A DNA stretch of 64,000 nt from Pseudonocardia alaniniphila (GCF_022524485.1 NZ_JAKXMK010000001.1:124001-188000); one strand, 5' to 3'. Positions 18,641 to 26,888 are shown, counted from the stretch's first letter. Numbers and translations: made by a program. The notes: a model not told the origin generated them from the sequence alone.

Positions 18641-20168
18641 TTGATCAACTTTTCGGGCTCCGTAGCAGTACATTGCCCGGTTCTCGCCCCCGAACCGGTG
18701 ATCATGGCGGAACAGCACCCCGTCGACCCGATCCCGGTCCGACGGCTCCACCTTCCGGAGCCCGCGCCACCCATCGCCCGGCGGGCCGGACCGCACGGGC
18801 GATCACCGACGAATCCGGCGCGTCCCGTCCGCGGGCGTGCGGCCGGCGTGCCCGCCCGCTTCGGCGACTCCGTGACCATCGATCACATCGGCTCGGCCGG
18901 ACGCATCCCGGTCGACAGCCCGGCCGCGCGCTACCGCACGTCGTGCCGCGCACCTCTTGATCAACGCTTCGGTCCGGCGGCAGCACATGACCCGGCCGCA
19001 CCCTGACTCCGCCCGGCCGTCCGGTGTTCGAGATCGGCGCAATCCGTTGTCCGGGGTGGCGCCGAGGCGACGATTGCCCCTGGATCTGGCTTCTTGCCGG
19101 CCTGCCCGGTGGGCCGAGCCGACCTTCGGCCCCGGATCTGGTGTCTGGTCGCCCTGTCGGCGTTGATCAACATTTCGGGCCTCGCGGCAGGGTATGACCC
19201 GGCTCCTGGCCCCGACTGATGATCATGTGAAATCCGGTGCCCCTGACCCGGCCTTGGCGGTCTGCTGTCCGAGAACGGCGGCAACCTGTTACCCGAGGTG
19301 GGTCGAGCCGACCTTCGGCCCCGGATCTGGTGTCTGGTCGCCCTGCCCGGGCGTTGATCAATATTTTGGGCTCCGCGGCAGGGCATGGCCTGACTGCCGG
19401 TTCCGAACTGGTGATCACGTGGAGTCCGGTGCCCCGGCCCTGGTCTTGGCGGTTGAGCGTCCGGAGTCGGTGGCGCTCTGTTGTCCGGGGTGGCGCCGCG
19501 GCGGCGATTGTCCCTGGGTCTGGCTTCTCGCCGGCCTGCCCGGGTGTTGATCAACTTTTCGGACCCTGCGGCAGGGTATGACCCGGCTCCCGGCCCCCAA
19601 CTGATGATCATGCGGAATCCGGTACCCCTGACCCGGCCTTGGCGGTCCGCTGTCCGAAAACGGCGGCAACCTGTTACCCGAGGTGGGCCGAGCCGATCTT
19701 CGCCCCCGGATCTGGCGTCTGGTCGCCCTGCCCGGACGTTGATCAATATTTCGGGCTCCGCGGCAGGGCATGGCCCGACTGCCGGTTCCGAACTGATGAT
19801 CATGTGGAGTCCGGTGCCCTGGCCCTGGTCTTTGACGGTCGAGCGTCCGGAGTCGGTGGCGCTCTGTTGTCCGGGGTGGCGCCGAGGCGGCGATTGTCCC
19901 TGGATCTGGCTTCTTGCCGGCCTGTCCGGGTGTTGATCAACTTTTCGGACCCTGCGGCAGGGCATGACCCGGCTCCCGGCCCCCAACCGATGATCATGCG
20001 GAACCCGCCGCGCCCGACCCGTCAGAAGTCGGCCGCGACCGGTCGCCCGCGTGGGATGCCGAGCCGGGAGTCGCCGTCCAGCCCGAGGAGTGGTCGGAAA
20101 CTCATGATCATCACTTGTGGCCCTGCAGCAGCATATGACCCGGTTCTCGACCCTGAACCAGTGATCAT
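18641..20168. repeat. Array of 65-nt elements bounded by TGATCA, with about 128-nt spacers
   Basis: Eight related elements lie at 18641-18705, 18957-19021 (degenerate, right end lost), 19163-19226, 19354-19418, 19547-19611, 19739-19803, 19933-19997 and 20104-20168. Each complete copy starts (T)TGATCA and ends TGATCA with the two hexamers 57 nt apart (56 in the third). The middle is variable on a shared pattern, often CCCTG-CGG-CAGGG near the left and a GGTTC/GAACC pair near the right in some copies. Spacers between copies 3-7 are 127-129 nt. Read on the minus strand every complete copy is open, starting Met-Ile-Ile/Thr and ending Leu-Ile-Asn or a close variant. No cas gene, transposase or real coding gene is associated. 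It is most likely a lineage-specific repeat family or structured RNA/DNA element; the role is unknown. Confidence 0.85.
19163..19932. repeat. Two tandem copies of a 385-bp higher-order unit
   Basis: Units 19163-19546 and 19547-19932 each contain element, spacer A, element, spacer B. The two spacer A copies (19227-19353 and 19612-19738) are nearly identical, as are the two spacer B copies (19419-19546 and 19804-19932). Upstream, 19040-19162 is a fusion of spacer B sequence directly to spacer A sequence with no element between, the footprint of unequal recombination. Confidence 0.8.
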
Positions 20169-20448
20169 GAAGGTGGAGAGTCGGCCCCGGGGGCATAGCT
20201 CGCGGTCGCCGCTGCACAGTTGCCGAGCCGCCGCTCGTGGATCTCGGCCCCGTGGACGTCGAGCGCGGGTGGCGGCAGGCGGTAGGGCGGTGGGGTGGCG
20301 GAGTACGTCACCGGGCTGTGGACGCTCGGCACGCCACCGGATGTCACCACGGGGTCGAGCCCGAGGCTCGGATCGGAGAGGCCGGTGGATCACACCTCGG
20401 CCACAGATCACCCCGGTGCTTCGACGTCCTGGCGCGCCGGTCTAGATT

Positions 20449-20462
20449 CTTGAGTGTTCAAG
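20449..20462. promoter_or_regulatory. Palindrome upstream of the DoxX gene
   Basis: Perfect inverted repeat CTTGA-GTGT-TCAAG, 37 nt before the DoxX start and beside a less GC-rich TCTAGATT stretch. The position suits an operator or promoter element; no regulator gene adjoins it. Confidence 0.35.
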
Positions 20463-20498
20463 TTCGACGCCTGCCGGGCTGCTCACGATGGAGTCCTG

Positions 20499-20858
20499 AT
20501 GAACGTTGTCGCCTGGGTCCTGCAGATCGTGCTCGCCGCGGCCTTCCTGGCCGCGGGCGGGATGAAGGTGGCGCGGCCGAAGCCGGTGCTGGTGTCCGCA
20601 GGCATGGGCTACGCGGCGGACTTCTCCGACGGCGCGATCAAGGCGATCGGTCTGATCGAGGTGATCGGCGCCGTCGGACTGATCCTTCCGTGGCTGCTGG
20701 GTGTGGCGCCCGCCCTCACCCCGCTCGCGGCGGTCGGGCTCGCACTCGTGATGGCGGGCGCCGTGGTGGTCCACATCCGCCGCAAGGAGCAGTACGCCGC
20801 CGCGTTGGTGCTGGGCCTGTTGTCCCTCGTCCTCGCGGTGATCCGCTTCGCCTCCTAG
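20499..20858 (+). CDS. DoxX-family membrane protein
   Basis: 119 residues from the ATG at 20499, with GGAGTCCTG just upstream. It has four membrane helices: VVAWVLQIVLAAAFLAAGGMK, a second around IGLIEVIGAVGLILPWLLG, a third LAAVGLALVMAGAVVVHI, and a last AALVLGLLSLVLAVI. The first helix with its AAGGMK ending and the loop RPKPVLVSAGMGYAADF are typical of DoxX-like proteins, some of which take part in redox or thiol homeostasis. It stands alone, downstream of the repeat array and converging on the MHS transporter. Specific function is unknown. Confidence 0.85.
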   Translation: MNVVAWVLQIVLAAAFLAAGGMKVARPKPVLVSAGMGYAADFSDGAIKAIGLIEVIGAVGLILPWLLGVAPALTPLAAVGLALVMAGAVVVHIRRKEQYAAALVLGLLSLVLAVIRFAS

Positions 20859-20864
20859 CGCCGA

Positions 20865-21048
20865 GGAAACGAGGTCGTCTTACCCGCCTCCGACGACAGC
20901 GCAGCCCAGGCGGCGCCTCGCGGCGTTGTCGTCGGCGCCGATACAGCAGCGGTGTCGGCGCCTCCTCCGCCTTGCGATTGCCCGGGTGCGGGTGTCCCGC
21001 AGGGACACTGCACCTGGACACCGGATCCGGGCAAGGAACCTCGTTTCC
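20865..21048. repeat. MITE-like element with 11-bp inverted ends
   Basis: GGAAACGAGGT at 20865-20875 and its exact complement at 21038-21048 bound 184 bp in the convergent gap after the DoxX gene. The interior is non-coding and contains a hairpin at 20992-21008. The size and terminal inverted repeats suit a miniature inverted-repeat element; no clear target-site duplication was found. Confidence 0.45.
20992..21008. terminator. Hairpin between convergent DoxX and MHS transporter genes
   Basis: Perfect 7-bp stem (GTGTCCC and complement) with a GCA loop, about 65 nt past the stop of the minus-strand transporter gene. There is no U-tract; it could terminate either flanking transcript. Confidence 0.45.
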
Positions 21049-21073
21049 GCGCCATTGGCCGGCGACCGCGCGA

Positions 21074-22411
21074 TCAGGCCGTCCGGACGCCCGGTGCCGG
21101 TGCTCCGGCGCGTTTCCGGCCGAGTTCGTGCATGGGGGTCCGGTAGGTCTCCCTCGCCGTCGCGGCTGCGAGGGCGGAGAGGACGCAGAGGACCGCGGTG
21201 AACACCGCGACCGGAACCCAGCCCGAGGTGCTTCCTCCGGCAAGGCCCGCGGCCACGGTGGGCGCGAAACCGCCGATCGCGAAGCCGATCTGCGTGCCGA
21301 TGGCCGTGCCCGACAGCCGGACCTGCGCAGGGAACATCTCGCCGTAGAAGGCGGGCCAGACGCCGTTCGCTGCGCTGTAGACGATTCCGGAGAGCAGCAC
21401 GCCGATAAGGAACACCAGCACGTACGAGCCGGTGGTGATCGACCAGAGGTAGCCGGCCGTGAGCACGGCGCTGCCCAGTGCGCCTGCGATGAACACGGGC
21501 TTTCGGCCGATCCGGTCGGCGAGCGAAGCCAACAGAGGGATCGCGGCCAGGGCCACGACGTTCGCGAGGATCGCCACCCACAGCATCGCGGAGCGGTCCA
21601 GCCCGGCGGTGTCCACGGCGAACGACAGCGCGAAGACGCCGAAGATCGTGCTGACGGCAGCGACGGTGGCGGCCACGACGACGCGCAGCACGTCGGCCCA
21701 GTGGTCGCGCATCAGCACCGCGAGCGGCATCTCGGCGCGGGTGTTGCGCTCGACCTCGGCGGCGAAGACCGGTGTCTCGTCGAGCGTGCGCCGGATGACG
21801 TAGGCGACGGCGACGACGATCGCCGACAGCCAGAACGGCACCCGCCACCCCCACGACAGGAGCATGTCCTCGGGCATCGCGGCGACGGGCAGGAACACCG
21901 CGGTTGCCAGGATCGACCCGGCCTGGGTGCCACTGAGGGTGAAGCTGGTGAAGAACGCCCGCCGGTGCGCGGGAGCGTGCTCGAGGCTCATCGAGTTGGC
22001 CCCTGCCTGCTCGCCACCGGCCGAGATCCCCTGCATCAGGCGCAGCACCACCAGCAGCACGGGCGCGAGGGTGCCGATCTGCTCGTAGTCGGGCAGGCAG
22101 CCGACGAGGAACGTCGAGACGCCCATCAGCAGGATCGTGAACACCAGCACCCGCTTGCGTCCGAAACGGTCTCCCACGTGGCCGAGCACGATCGCGCCGA
22201 CGGGCCGGGCGACGTATCCGACACCGAACGTGGCCAGCGCGAGCAGCGTGCCGGTCGCGGGAGCCGACGACGGGAAGAAGATCTTCCCGAAGACCAGCGC
22301 CGCGGCCGTGCCGTAGATGAAGAAGTCGTAGTACTCGAGCGCGCTGCCGATCCAGGCGGCCAGGGCCGCCTTTCGGGGCTTGCCCGTGGCCGGTGCGGAG
22401 TCAGACGTCAC
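21074..22411 (-). CDS. MHS-family MFS transporter, probable shikimate/quinate-type uptake
   Basis: 445 residues with 12 membrane helices. Both halves carry the MFS loop motif: GDRFGRKRVLVF after helix 2 and ADRIGRKPVFIAG after helix 8. The opening AAWIGSALEYYDFFIYGTAAALVFGKIFFP is characteristic of the metabolite:H+ symporter family (ShiA, KgtP, ProP). The neighbours, a shikimate dehydrogenase and a 3-dehydroshikimate dehydratase fusion, suggest import of shikimate, quinate or a related hydroaromatic acid. The GTG at 22411 has GGGAG upstream. A 6-5-6 palindrome at 22471-22487 lies 60 nt upstream and is a candidate TetR operator. Confidence 0.9.
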   Translation of the reverse strand: MTSDSAPATGKPRKAALAAWIGSALEYYDFFIYGTAAALVFGKIFFPSSAPATGTLLALATFGVGYVARPVGAIVLGHVGDRFGRKRVLVFTILLMGVSTFLVGCLPDYEQIGTLAPVLLVVLRLMQGISAGGEQAGANSMSLEHAPAHRRAFFTSFTLSGTQAGSILATAVFLPVAAMPEDMLLSWGWRVPFWLSAIVVAVAYVIRRTLDETPVFAAEVERNTRAEMPLAVLMRDHWADVLRVVVAATVAAVSTIFGVFALSFAVDTAGLDRSAMLWVAILANVVALAAIPLLASLADRIGRKPVFIAGALGSAVLTAGYLWSITTGSYVLVFLIGVLLSGIVYSAANGVWPAFYGEMFPAQVRLSGTAIGTQIGFAIGGFAPTVAAGLAGGSTSGWVPVAVFTAVLCVLSALAAATARETYRTPMHELGRKRAGAPAPGVRTA

Positions 22412-22470
22412 GTAGGGCTCCCTGAGGGATGCGTCGTTGCAGGACAGGGACGGGGGACCGCTATGGACCG

Positions 22471-22487
22471 AACGGTTATGTACCGTT
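22471..22487. promoter_or_regulatory. Candidate TetR operator upstream of the MHS transporter
   Basis: Perfect inverted repeat AACGGT-TATGT-ACCGTT in a locally AT-richer stretch, 60 nt before the transporter start. It shares AACG and CGTT outer half-sites with the site at 23304-23319 beside the TetR gene. Confidence 0.5.
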
Positions 22488-22555
22488 TAGTGATGTACCG
22501 GATGGTGAGTTAGCGTCCCGTGCCTGTCAAGGGCTGCGGCGAGCGCAGGCGAGCG

Positions 22556-23203
22556 TCAGCGCGCGGTGAGGTGGTCCAGCACCACGTCGGCCAGCAGCTT
22601 CCGGTAGTGCTCGCGGCGGGCGGGGTCGAGCATGTCGCGCCGGAAGATCGCGCTCCACGTGTGCCGATTGGCCGTCCGGAAGACGCAGAACGAGCTGATC
22701 AGCATGTGCACGTCCAGCGCGTCGACGTCGTCGCGGAACACCCCGGCCGCGCGTCCCCGCTCGAGAATGCTGGTCAGGACGTCGAGCGCCGGGCCGGCCA
22801 ACCCTTCGAGGTCGGGCGACTTCCTGAGGTGCTCGGCCCGGTGGATGTTCTCGATGCTGACGAGGCGGATGAAGTCCGGGTGCGACTCGTGGTGGTCGAA
22901 CGTCAACTCGGTGAGCTGGCGCAGTGCGAGCTCCGGGGGGAGGTGCTCGACGTCGACCTCCTGTTCGAGGCTGCGGATGCCGGCGTAGGCGCGCTCGAGC
23001 ACCGCGAGGTAGAGCCCTTCCTTGCTGCCGAAGTAGTAGTAGAGCATTCGCTTCGTCGTGCTGGTCTTGGCGGCGATCTCGTCGACCCGGGCGCCTGCGT
23101 AGCCGTGGTCGGCGAACTCGCGGGTGGCGACGTCGAGGATCTCCGCGCGAGTGCGGTCGGCGTCCCGGACGCGTTCATCCGACGGGACAGACGATGTCAC
23201 CAC
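22556..23203 (-). CDS. TetR-family transcriptional regulator
   Basis: 215 residues. The N-terminal helix-turn-helix lies in FADHGYAGARVDEIAAKTSTTKRMLYYYFGSKEGLY, read here in parts: helix 2 VDEIAAKTS, recognition helix TTKRMLYYYFGS. The remainder is a helical ligand-binding and dimer domain with a TetR_C-like middle (LALRQLTELTFDHHESHPDFIRLV). The GTG at 23203 follows AGGAGGG. It is divergent from the shikimate dehydrogenase gene and upstream of the MHS transporter on its own strand, so it probably controls both with a hydroaromatic acid or intermediate as inducer. Candidate operators are at 22471-22487 and 23304-23320. Confidence 0.88.
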   Translation of the reverse strand: MVTSSVPSDERVRDADRTRAEILDVATREFADHGYAGARVDEIAAKTSTTKRMLYYYFGSKEGLYLAVLERAYAGIRSLEQEVDVEHLPPELALRQLTELTFDHHESHPDFIRLVSIENIHRAEHLRKSPDLEGLAGPALDVLTSILERGRAAGVFRDDVDALDVHMLISSFCVFRTANRHTWSAIFRRDMLDPARREHYRKLLADVVLDHLTAR

Positions 23204-23303
23204 CGAGAACCCTCCTGACCAGCTGTTGACGGAGCCCTGACTCTAGGCCGCCCGGCCGGCGACGCGTTGCCCCTTCCCGTGGACGCGCCCGGCGGGTACA
23301 ACT

Positions 23304-23320
23304 AACGAACCAGTACGTTC
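23304..23320. promoter_or_regulatory. Candidate TetR operator in the TetR-aroE divergent gap
   Basis: AACG-AACCAGTA-CGTT, with overlapping GAAC-CAGTAC-GTTC symmetry, 15-31 nt upstream of the dehydrogenase start. Outer half-sites match the palindrome at 22471-22487. Confidence 0.45.
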
Positions 23321-23334
23321 AGAGAAGGGGCCCA

Positions 23335-24192
23335 GTGGACTACACGGTGGGACTGGTCGGCGCCGGAATCGGGCCCTCCCTGAGCCCTGCCCTGCACGAG
23401 CGTGAAGCGCGGCGGCTCGGCCTGCGCTATCGGTACGTGCGGCTCGATCTCGATGTGCTCGGCGTGCCTCCCGAGGGTGCAGGCGACCTCCTTGCTCGCG
23501 CGCAGGCCGAGGGCTTCCGTGGCGTGAACGTCACGCATCCCTGCAAGCAGCAGGTGCTTTCCCGCCTCGACGACATCTCCCCGGACGCCGCCGCGATCGG
23601 CGCCGTCAACACCGTCGTGTTCACCGACGGGCGCGCGGTCGGCTACAACACCGATCGATCCGGCTTCGCCCGCGGCCTGACCACCGGACTGCCGGGGGGC
23701 TGCCGCGACCGGGTCGTCCTGCTCGGGGCAGGCGGCGCGGGCGCGGCAGCGGCATACGCGCTGCGCGACCTGGGGACGACGGACCTCGTCATCGTCGACA
23801 CGGACGCCGCCGCGGCCGTCCGGCTCGCCGGGAAGCTGGACGCCGATCACGGGACACCGGCCGACCTGCCGCGGTTGCTGGCGCGCGTCGACGGTCTGGT
23901 GCACGCCACGCCCACGGGCATGGCGGCCCATCCCGGCCTGCCGTTGCCCGAGAACCTGCTGGCACCGCACCTCTGGGTCGCCGAGATCGTCTATCGGCCG
24001 CTCGACACCGCGTTGCTGCGAGCAGCCAGGAGCCGCGGCTGCGACACGCTCGACGGCGGTCGCATGGCCGTGTACCAGGCGGTCGACGCGTTCGCGCTCT
24101 TCACCGGAATCACGCCTGACGCCGACCGCATGATCCGGCATTTCGCCGAGCTCGTCGGCAGCGAGGAGGACAACCGTGCACCCAGCCGATGA
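23335..24192 (+). CDS. Shikimate/quinate dehydrogenase (AroE family)
   Basis: 285 residues starting GTG at 23335 behind AGAAGGGG. The substrate domain has SLSPALHE (the S-x-S shikimate-binding pair), catalytic Lys in NVTHPCKQQV, GAVNTVVF and catalytic Asp in YNTDRSGF. The cofactor domain has the Rossmann loop VVLLGAGGAGAAAAYAL with an acidic residue after strand 2 (IVDTDAAAA), which hints at NAD(H) preference. AroE-family enzymes interconvert shikimate and 3-dehydroshikimate, or quinate and 3-dehydroquinate. The coupling to a dehydroshikimate dehydratase gene (17-nt overlap) and a transporter argues for the catabolic, QsuD-like role rather than biosynthesis. Confidence 0.9.
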   Translation: MDYTVGLVGAGIGPSLSPALHEREARRLGLRYRYVRLDLDVLGVPPEGAGDLLARAQAEGFRGVNVTHPCKQQVLSRLDDISPDAAAIGAVNTVVFTDGRAVGYNTDRSGFARGLTTGLPGGCRDRVVLLGAGGAGAAAAYALRDLGTTDLVIVDTDAAAAVRLAGKLDADHGTPADLPRLLARVDGLVHATPTGMAAHPGLPLPENLLAPHLWVAEIVYRPLDTALLRAARSRGCDTLDGGRMAVYQAVDAFALFTGITPDADRMIRHFAELVGSEEDNRAPSR

Positions 24193-26050
24193 GCCTGCCG
24201 CGCGCCTGGGAATCGCCACCGTCTGCCTCTCCGGCACGCTCGAGGACAAGCTCGCTGCCGCGGCTGCTGCCGGCTTCGACGGAGTGGAGATCTTCGAGCC
24301 GGATCTCCTCGCCTCCCCGCTCTCGCCGGCCGAGATCCGGCGGCGCTGCGCGGACTCCGGGCTCTCGATCGACCTCTACCAGCCGTTCCGTGATCTCGAT
24401 TCGGTCGACGCCGACCGGTTCGCGGCGAACCTGCGACGCGCCGAGCACAAGTTCGCCGTCATGCAGCAGCTCGGAACCGACACTGTGCTGGTCTGTTCCG
24501 CGGTCGCCCCCGACGCCGTCGCCGACCTGGACCTGCTCGCCGCCCAGATGCGCGCCCTCGCCGAGCGTGCCGCCCGCCACGGGCTGCGGATCGCCTACGA
24601 GGCGCTCGCCTGGGGCACGCACATCAACACCTACGAGCGGTCGTGGGAGGTGGTGCGCCGCGGGGACCACCCTGCACTCGGGCTCTGCCTCGACAGCTTC
24701 CACATCCTCTCCCGCGGCTCGGACCCCGCGGGAGTGCTCGGCATTCCGGGGGAGAAGCTCTTCTTCCTCCAGCTCGCCGACGCACCGCGGCTGCGGATGG
24801 ACGTGCTGCAGTGGAGCCGCCACCACCGGCTCTTCCCCGGCCAGGGCGCATTCGACCTGCCGGCCTTCCTGGAACCCGTGCTCACCGCCGGCTACACCGG
24901 CCCCCTGTCGCTCGAGGTGTTCAACGACGTCTACCGCCAGTCCGACCCCCGCCGGACGGCCGTGGACGCCATGCGTTCCCTTCTCGCCCTGCGCGAGCAG
25001 GTCGCCCGCCGCGCGGCGGTTCCCGCCCTGACCACCGCGGCGGTGCCGCCCGCCCCACCAGCACTCGCCGGCCACGCCTTCACCGAGCTCGCGGTCGACG
25101 ACACGTCCGGCCCGCGGATCGCGGACGCCCTGCGCGCTCTCGGGTTCGCCCGTACGGGGAGGCATCGCACGAAGCCCGTGGACCTGTGGGAACAGGGCAC
25201 CGCACGTGTGCTGCTCAACGCCGGTGCGCCCCATCCCGGAGCGGGGAACGTGGCAGTGGCCGCGCTCGCCGTCGAGTCGACCGATCCGCCCCTGTCGGCT
25301 GCACGCGCCGCCGCGTTGTGCGCTCCGATCCTGCCGCGCGACCGCGGGCCGGCGGAGGCCGATCTCGCCGCCGTTGCCGCGCCCGACGGAACGTCGGTGT
25401 TCTTCTGCCGGACCGACGCCACCGGCGGCTGGCTCGCCGACTTCGACCGCACCCCCACAGCAGACGGCGGCTTGATCAGCGGTACGGACCACGTCGCCCT
25501 CGCACAGCCCTACGACCACTTCGACGAGGCAGCGCTCTTCTACCGGGCCGTACTGGGCATGGACCCCGAGCCGACGAGCGAGATCGCGGCGCCGTTCGGG
25601 CTGGTCCGGGACCGGACGGTGACCTCGGGTGGGGTCCGGCTCGCGCTCACGGCGAGTCTGCTGCGGCGAGGGGAGTGGGCACCGGGCGTGTCCGACCCGC
25701 AGCACATCGCGTTCGCCACCTCCGACGCCCTCGCCGCGGCACGGGCGGCCCGCGCGGCAGGCGCCCCGATCCTCGACATCCCCGGCAACTACTACGAGGA
25801 CCTGGACGCGCGCTACGGTCTCGAGCCCGATCTTCTCCACGAGATGCGGGCGCTCGGCGTGATGTACGACCGGACCCCGGCGGGGGAGTACCGCCACTTC
25901 GCCACCGAGGTCCTCGGCGGGCGGGTGTTCCTGCAGGTGGTGCAGCGTTCGCCCGGCTACGAGGGCCACGGCGAACCGGATTCGCCGGTGCGCATGGCGG
26001 CGCACCGCAGGCGCAGGCTGGAAAGATCACCAGCGCTCGCCGCGGGCTGA
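24176..26050 (+). CDS. 3-dehydroshikimate dehydratase fused to HPPD-like domain (QsuB type)
   Basis: 624 residues from the GTG at 24176, overlapping the dehydrogenase by 17 nt. Residues about 10-285 form a TIM-barrel of the sugar-phosphate isomerase/AP-endonuclease-2 type, with metal-ligand-like stretches GFDGVEIFE, GLRIAYEALAWGTH, LGLCLDSFHI, and LSLEVFND. Residues about 300-620 are a two-module vicinal-oxygen-chelate region as in 4-hydroxyphenylpyruvate dioxygenase (DHVALAQPYDHFDEAALFYRAVLG; QHIAFATSDALAAARAA; GRVFLQVVQR). This architecture is that of QsuB-like 3-dehydroshikimate dehydratases, which form protocatechuate. The second module's activity in this family is unsettled. Protocatechuate ring-cleavage genes are not in the window. 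Confidence 0.88.
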   Translation: MHPADEPAARLGIATVCLSGTLEDKLAAAAAAGFDGVEIFEPDLLASPLSPAEIRRRCADSGLSIDLYQPFRDLDSVDADRFAANLRRAEHKFAVMQQLGTDTVLVCSAVAPDAVADLDLLAAQMRALAERAARHGLRIAYEALAWGTHINTYERSWEVVRRGDHPALGLCLDSFHILSRGSDPAGVLGIPGEKLFFLQLADAPRLRMDVLQWSRHHRLFPGQGAFDLPAFLEPVLTAGYTGPLSLEVFNDVYRQSDPRRTAVDAMRSLLALREQVARRAAVPALTTAAVPPAPPALAGHAFTELAVDDTSGPRIADALRALGFARTGRHRTKPVDLWEQGTARVLLNAGAPHPGAGNVAVAALAVESTDPPLSAARAAALCAPILPRDRGPAEADLAAVAAPDGTSVFFCRTDATGGWLADFDRTPTADGGLISGTDHVALAQPYDHFDEAALFYRAVLGMDPEPTSEIAAPFGLVRDRTVTSGGVRLALTASLLRRGEWAPGVSDPQHIAFATSDALAAARAARAAGAPILDIPGNYYEDLDARYGLEPDLLHEMRALGVMYDRTPAGEYRHFATEVLGGRVFLQVVQRSPGYEGHGEPDSPVRMAAHRRRRLERSPALAAG

Positions 26051-26064
26051 CCTCCGGAGCGGTC

Positions 26065-26865
26065 TCAGTAGCCCGTGTGGTTGCGGCCGTGGACGAACCA
26101 GATCGCTTCGACGGGGACGTCGCCGTTGTTGGTGAGACGGTGGGGCGTGGAGGAGTCGAAGGAGATGGCGTCGCCGGGGCCGATGCGATAGACCTCGAAC
26201 CCGAGAGAGACGTCCAGGGTGCCGCTGATGATGTAGCCGTACTCGATGCCGGAGTGGCGGGTGAGGTGCTCGCCGTGCACGGAACTGCCGCCGACCTCGT
26301 AGCGGACGAACAGAAAGTCCACGTCCGACTCGTGTGCGGCGGACAGCTGGTCCCAGGTCACTCCGGAGTCGAGCACCAGTTGCCGTCGGTCGCCGGGTTG
26401 CACGACCGGGCCGGCCGCGCGCTGCGTCGGTTCGTCCAGCTCGGCAAGGGCGCTACGGAAGCTGTGGGTGGGGTGGCCCGCCCGCGTGGTATCGGTGCGG
26501 TGGTGGGGCCGTGGCGCCTCACGTGCTCCGACGTTGCTGAAGAGCTCGTCGATCGAGAGGTCGAGCGCGCTGCAGATCGCGTACAGCGTGTCGACCGAGG
26601 GGCGGGACTTTCCGTTCTCGATCTGCGAGACGAGCGAGGCCGACACTCCGAGATCTCGTGCGAACTGGCGCAGCGTCAGCCCGGCGGCCAGCCGTTGTGC
26701 GCGCAGCCGCTCGCCCACGCCGGTGATGTCGCTCCGCCCGGTGGGTGTGCTCGCACCTGACGCTCTTCGGGCGCCGGTCGAGCGCCGCCGACGCGGTGCG
26801 CCCGAGCCATCCGGGGAGCCGCTCGTCGCTGTCACGGATGCACCTCTGCTCGCTTTTCGGGGCAT
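26065..26865 (-). CDS. XRE-family regulator with C-terminal cupin sensor
   Basis: 266 residues. After a basic, low-complexity N-terminus of about 45 residues comes an XRE helix-turn-helix (GERLRAQRLAAGLTLRQFARDLGVSASLVSQIENGKSRPS), given here only to locate it at about 50-90: recognition helix SASLVSQIENG. A cupin domain (about 190-260) has HSGIEYGYIISGTLDV and PHRLTNNGDVPVEAIWFVHG. Regulators of this HTH-cupin type control sugar, amine or aromatic catabolism in response to a small ligand. It converges on the QsuB-like gene at 14 nt and is divergent from the SDR gene, which it may control. A GTTCA/TGAAC repeat lies in between. Confidence 0.88.
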   Translation of the reverse strand: MPRKASRGASVTATSGSPDGSGAPRRRRSTGARRASGASTPTGRSDITGVGERLRAQRLAAGLTLRQFARDLGVSASLVSQIENGKSRPSVDTLYAICSALDLSIDELFSNVGAREAPRPHHRTDTTRAGHPTHSFRSALAELDEPTQRAAGPVVQPGDRRQLVLDSGVTWDQLSAAHESDVDFLFVRYEVGGSSVHGEHLTRHSGIEYGYIISGTLDVSLGFEVYRIGPGDAISFDSSTPHRLTNNGDVPVEAIWFVHGRNHTGY

Positions 26866-26888
26866 TTCGGGGGTGGGGCGGATCGCGC

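Noticed and set aside
18641..20168. CRISPR array
   Set aside because: Elements are 65 nt and diverged, spacers are about 128 nt and repeat as A/B copies, and no cas genes are present.
18961..20217. 418-residue minus-strand frame over the repeat array
   Set aside because: It is the translation of non-coding repeats; no start site, domain or stable composition supports a single protein.
20237..22513. 758-residue plus-strand frame across DoxX and the MHS transporter
   Set aside because: Composition of an antisense shadow; real genes on both strands explain the region.
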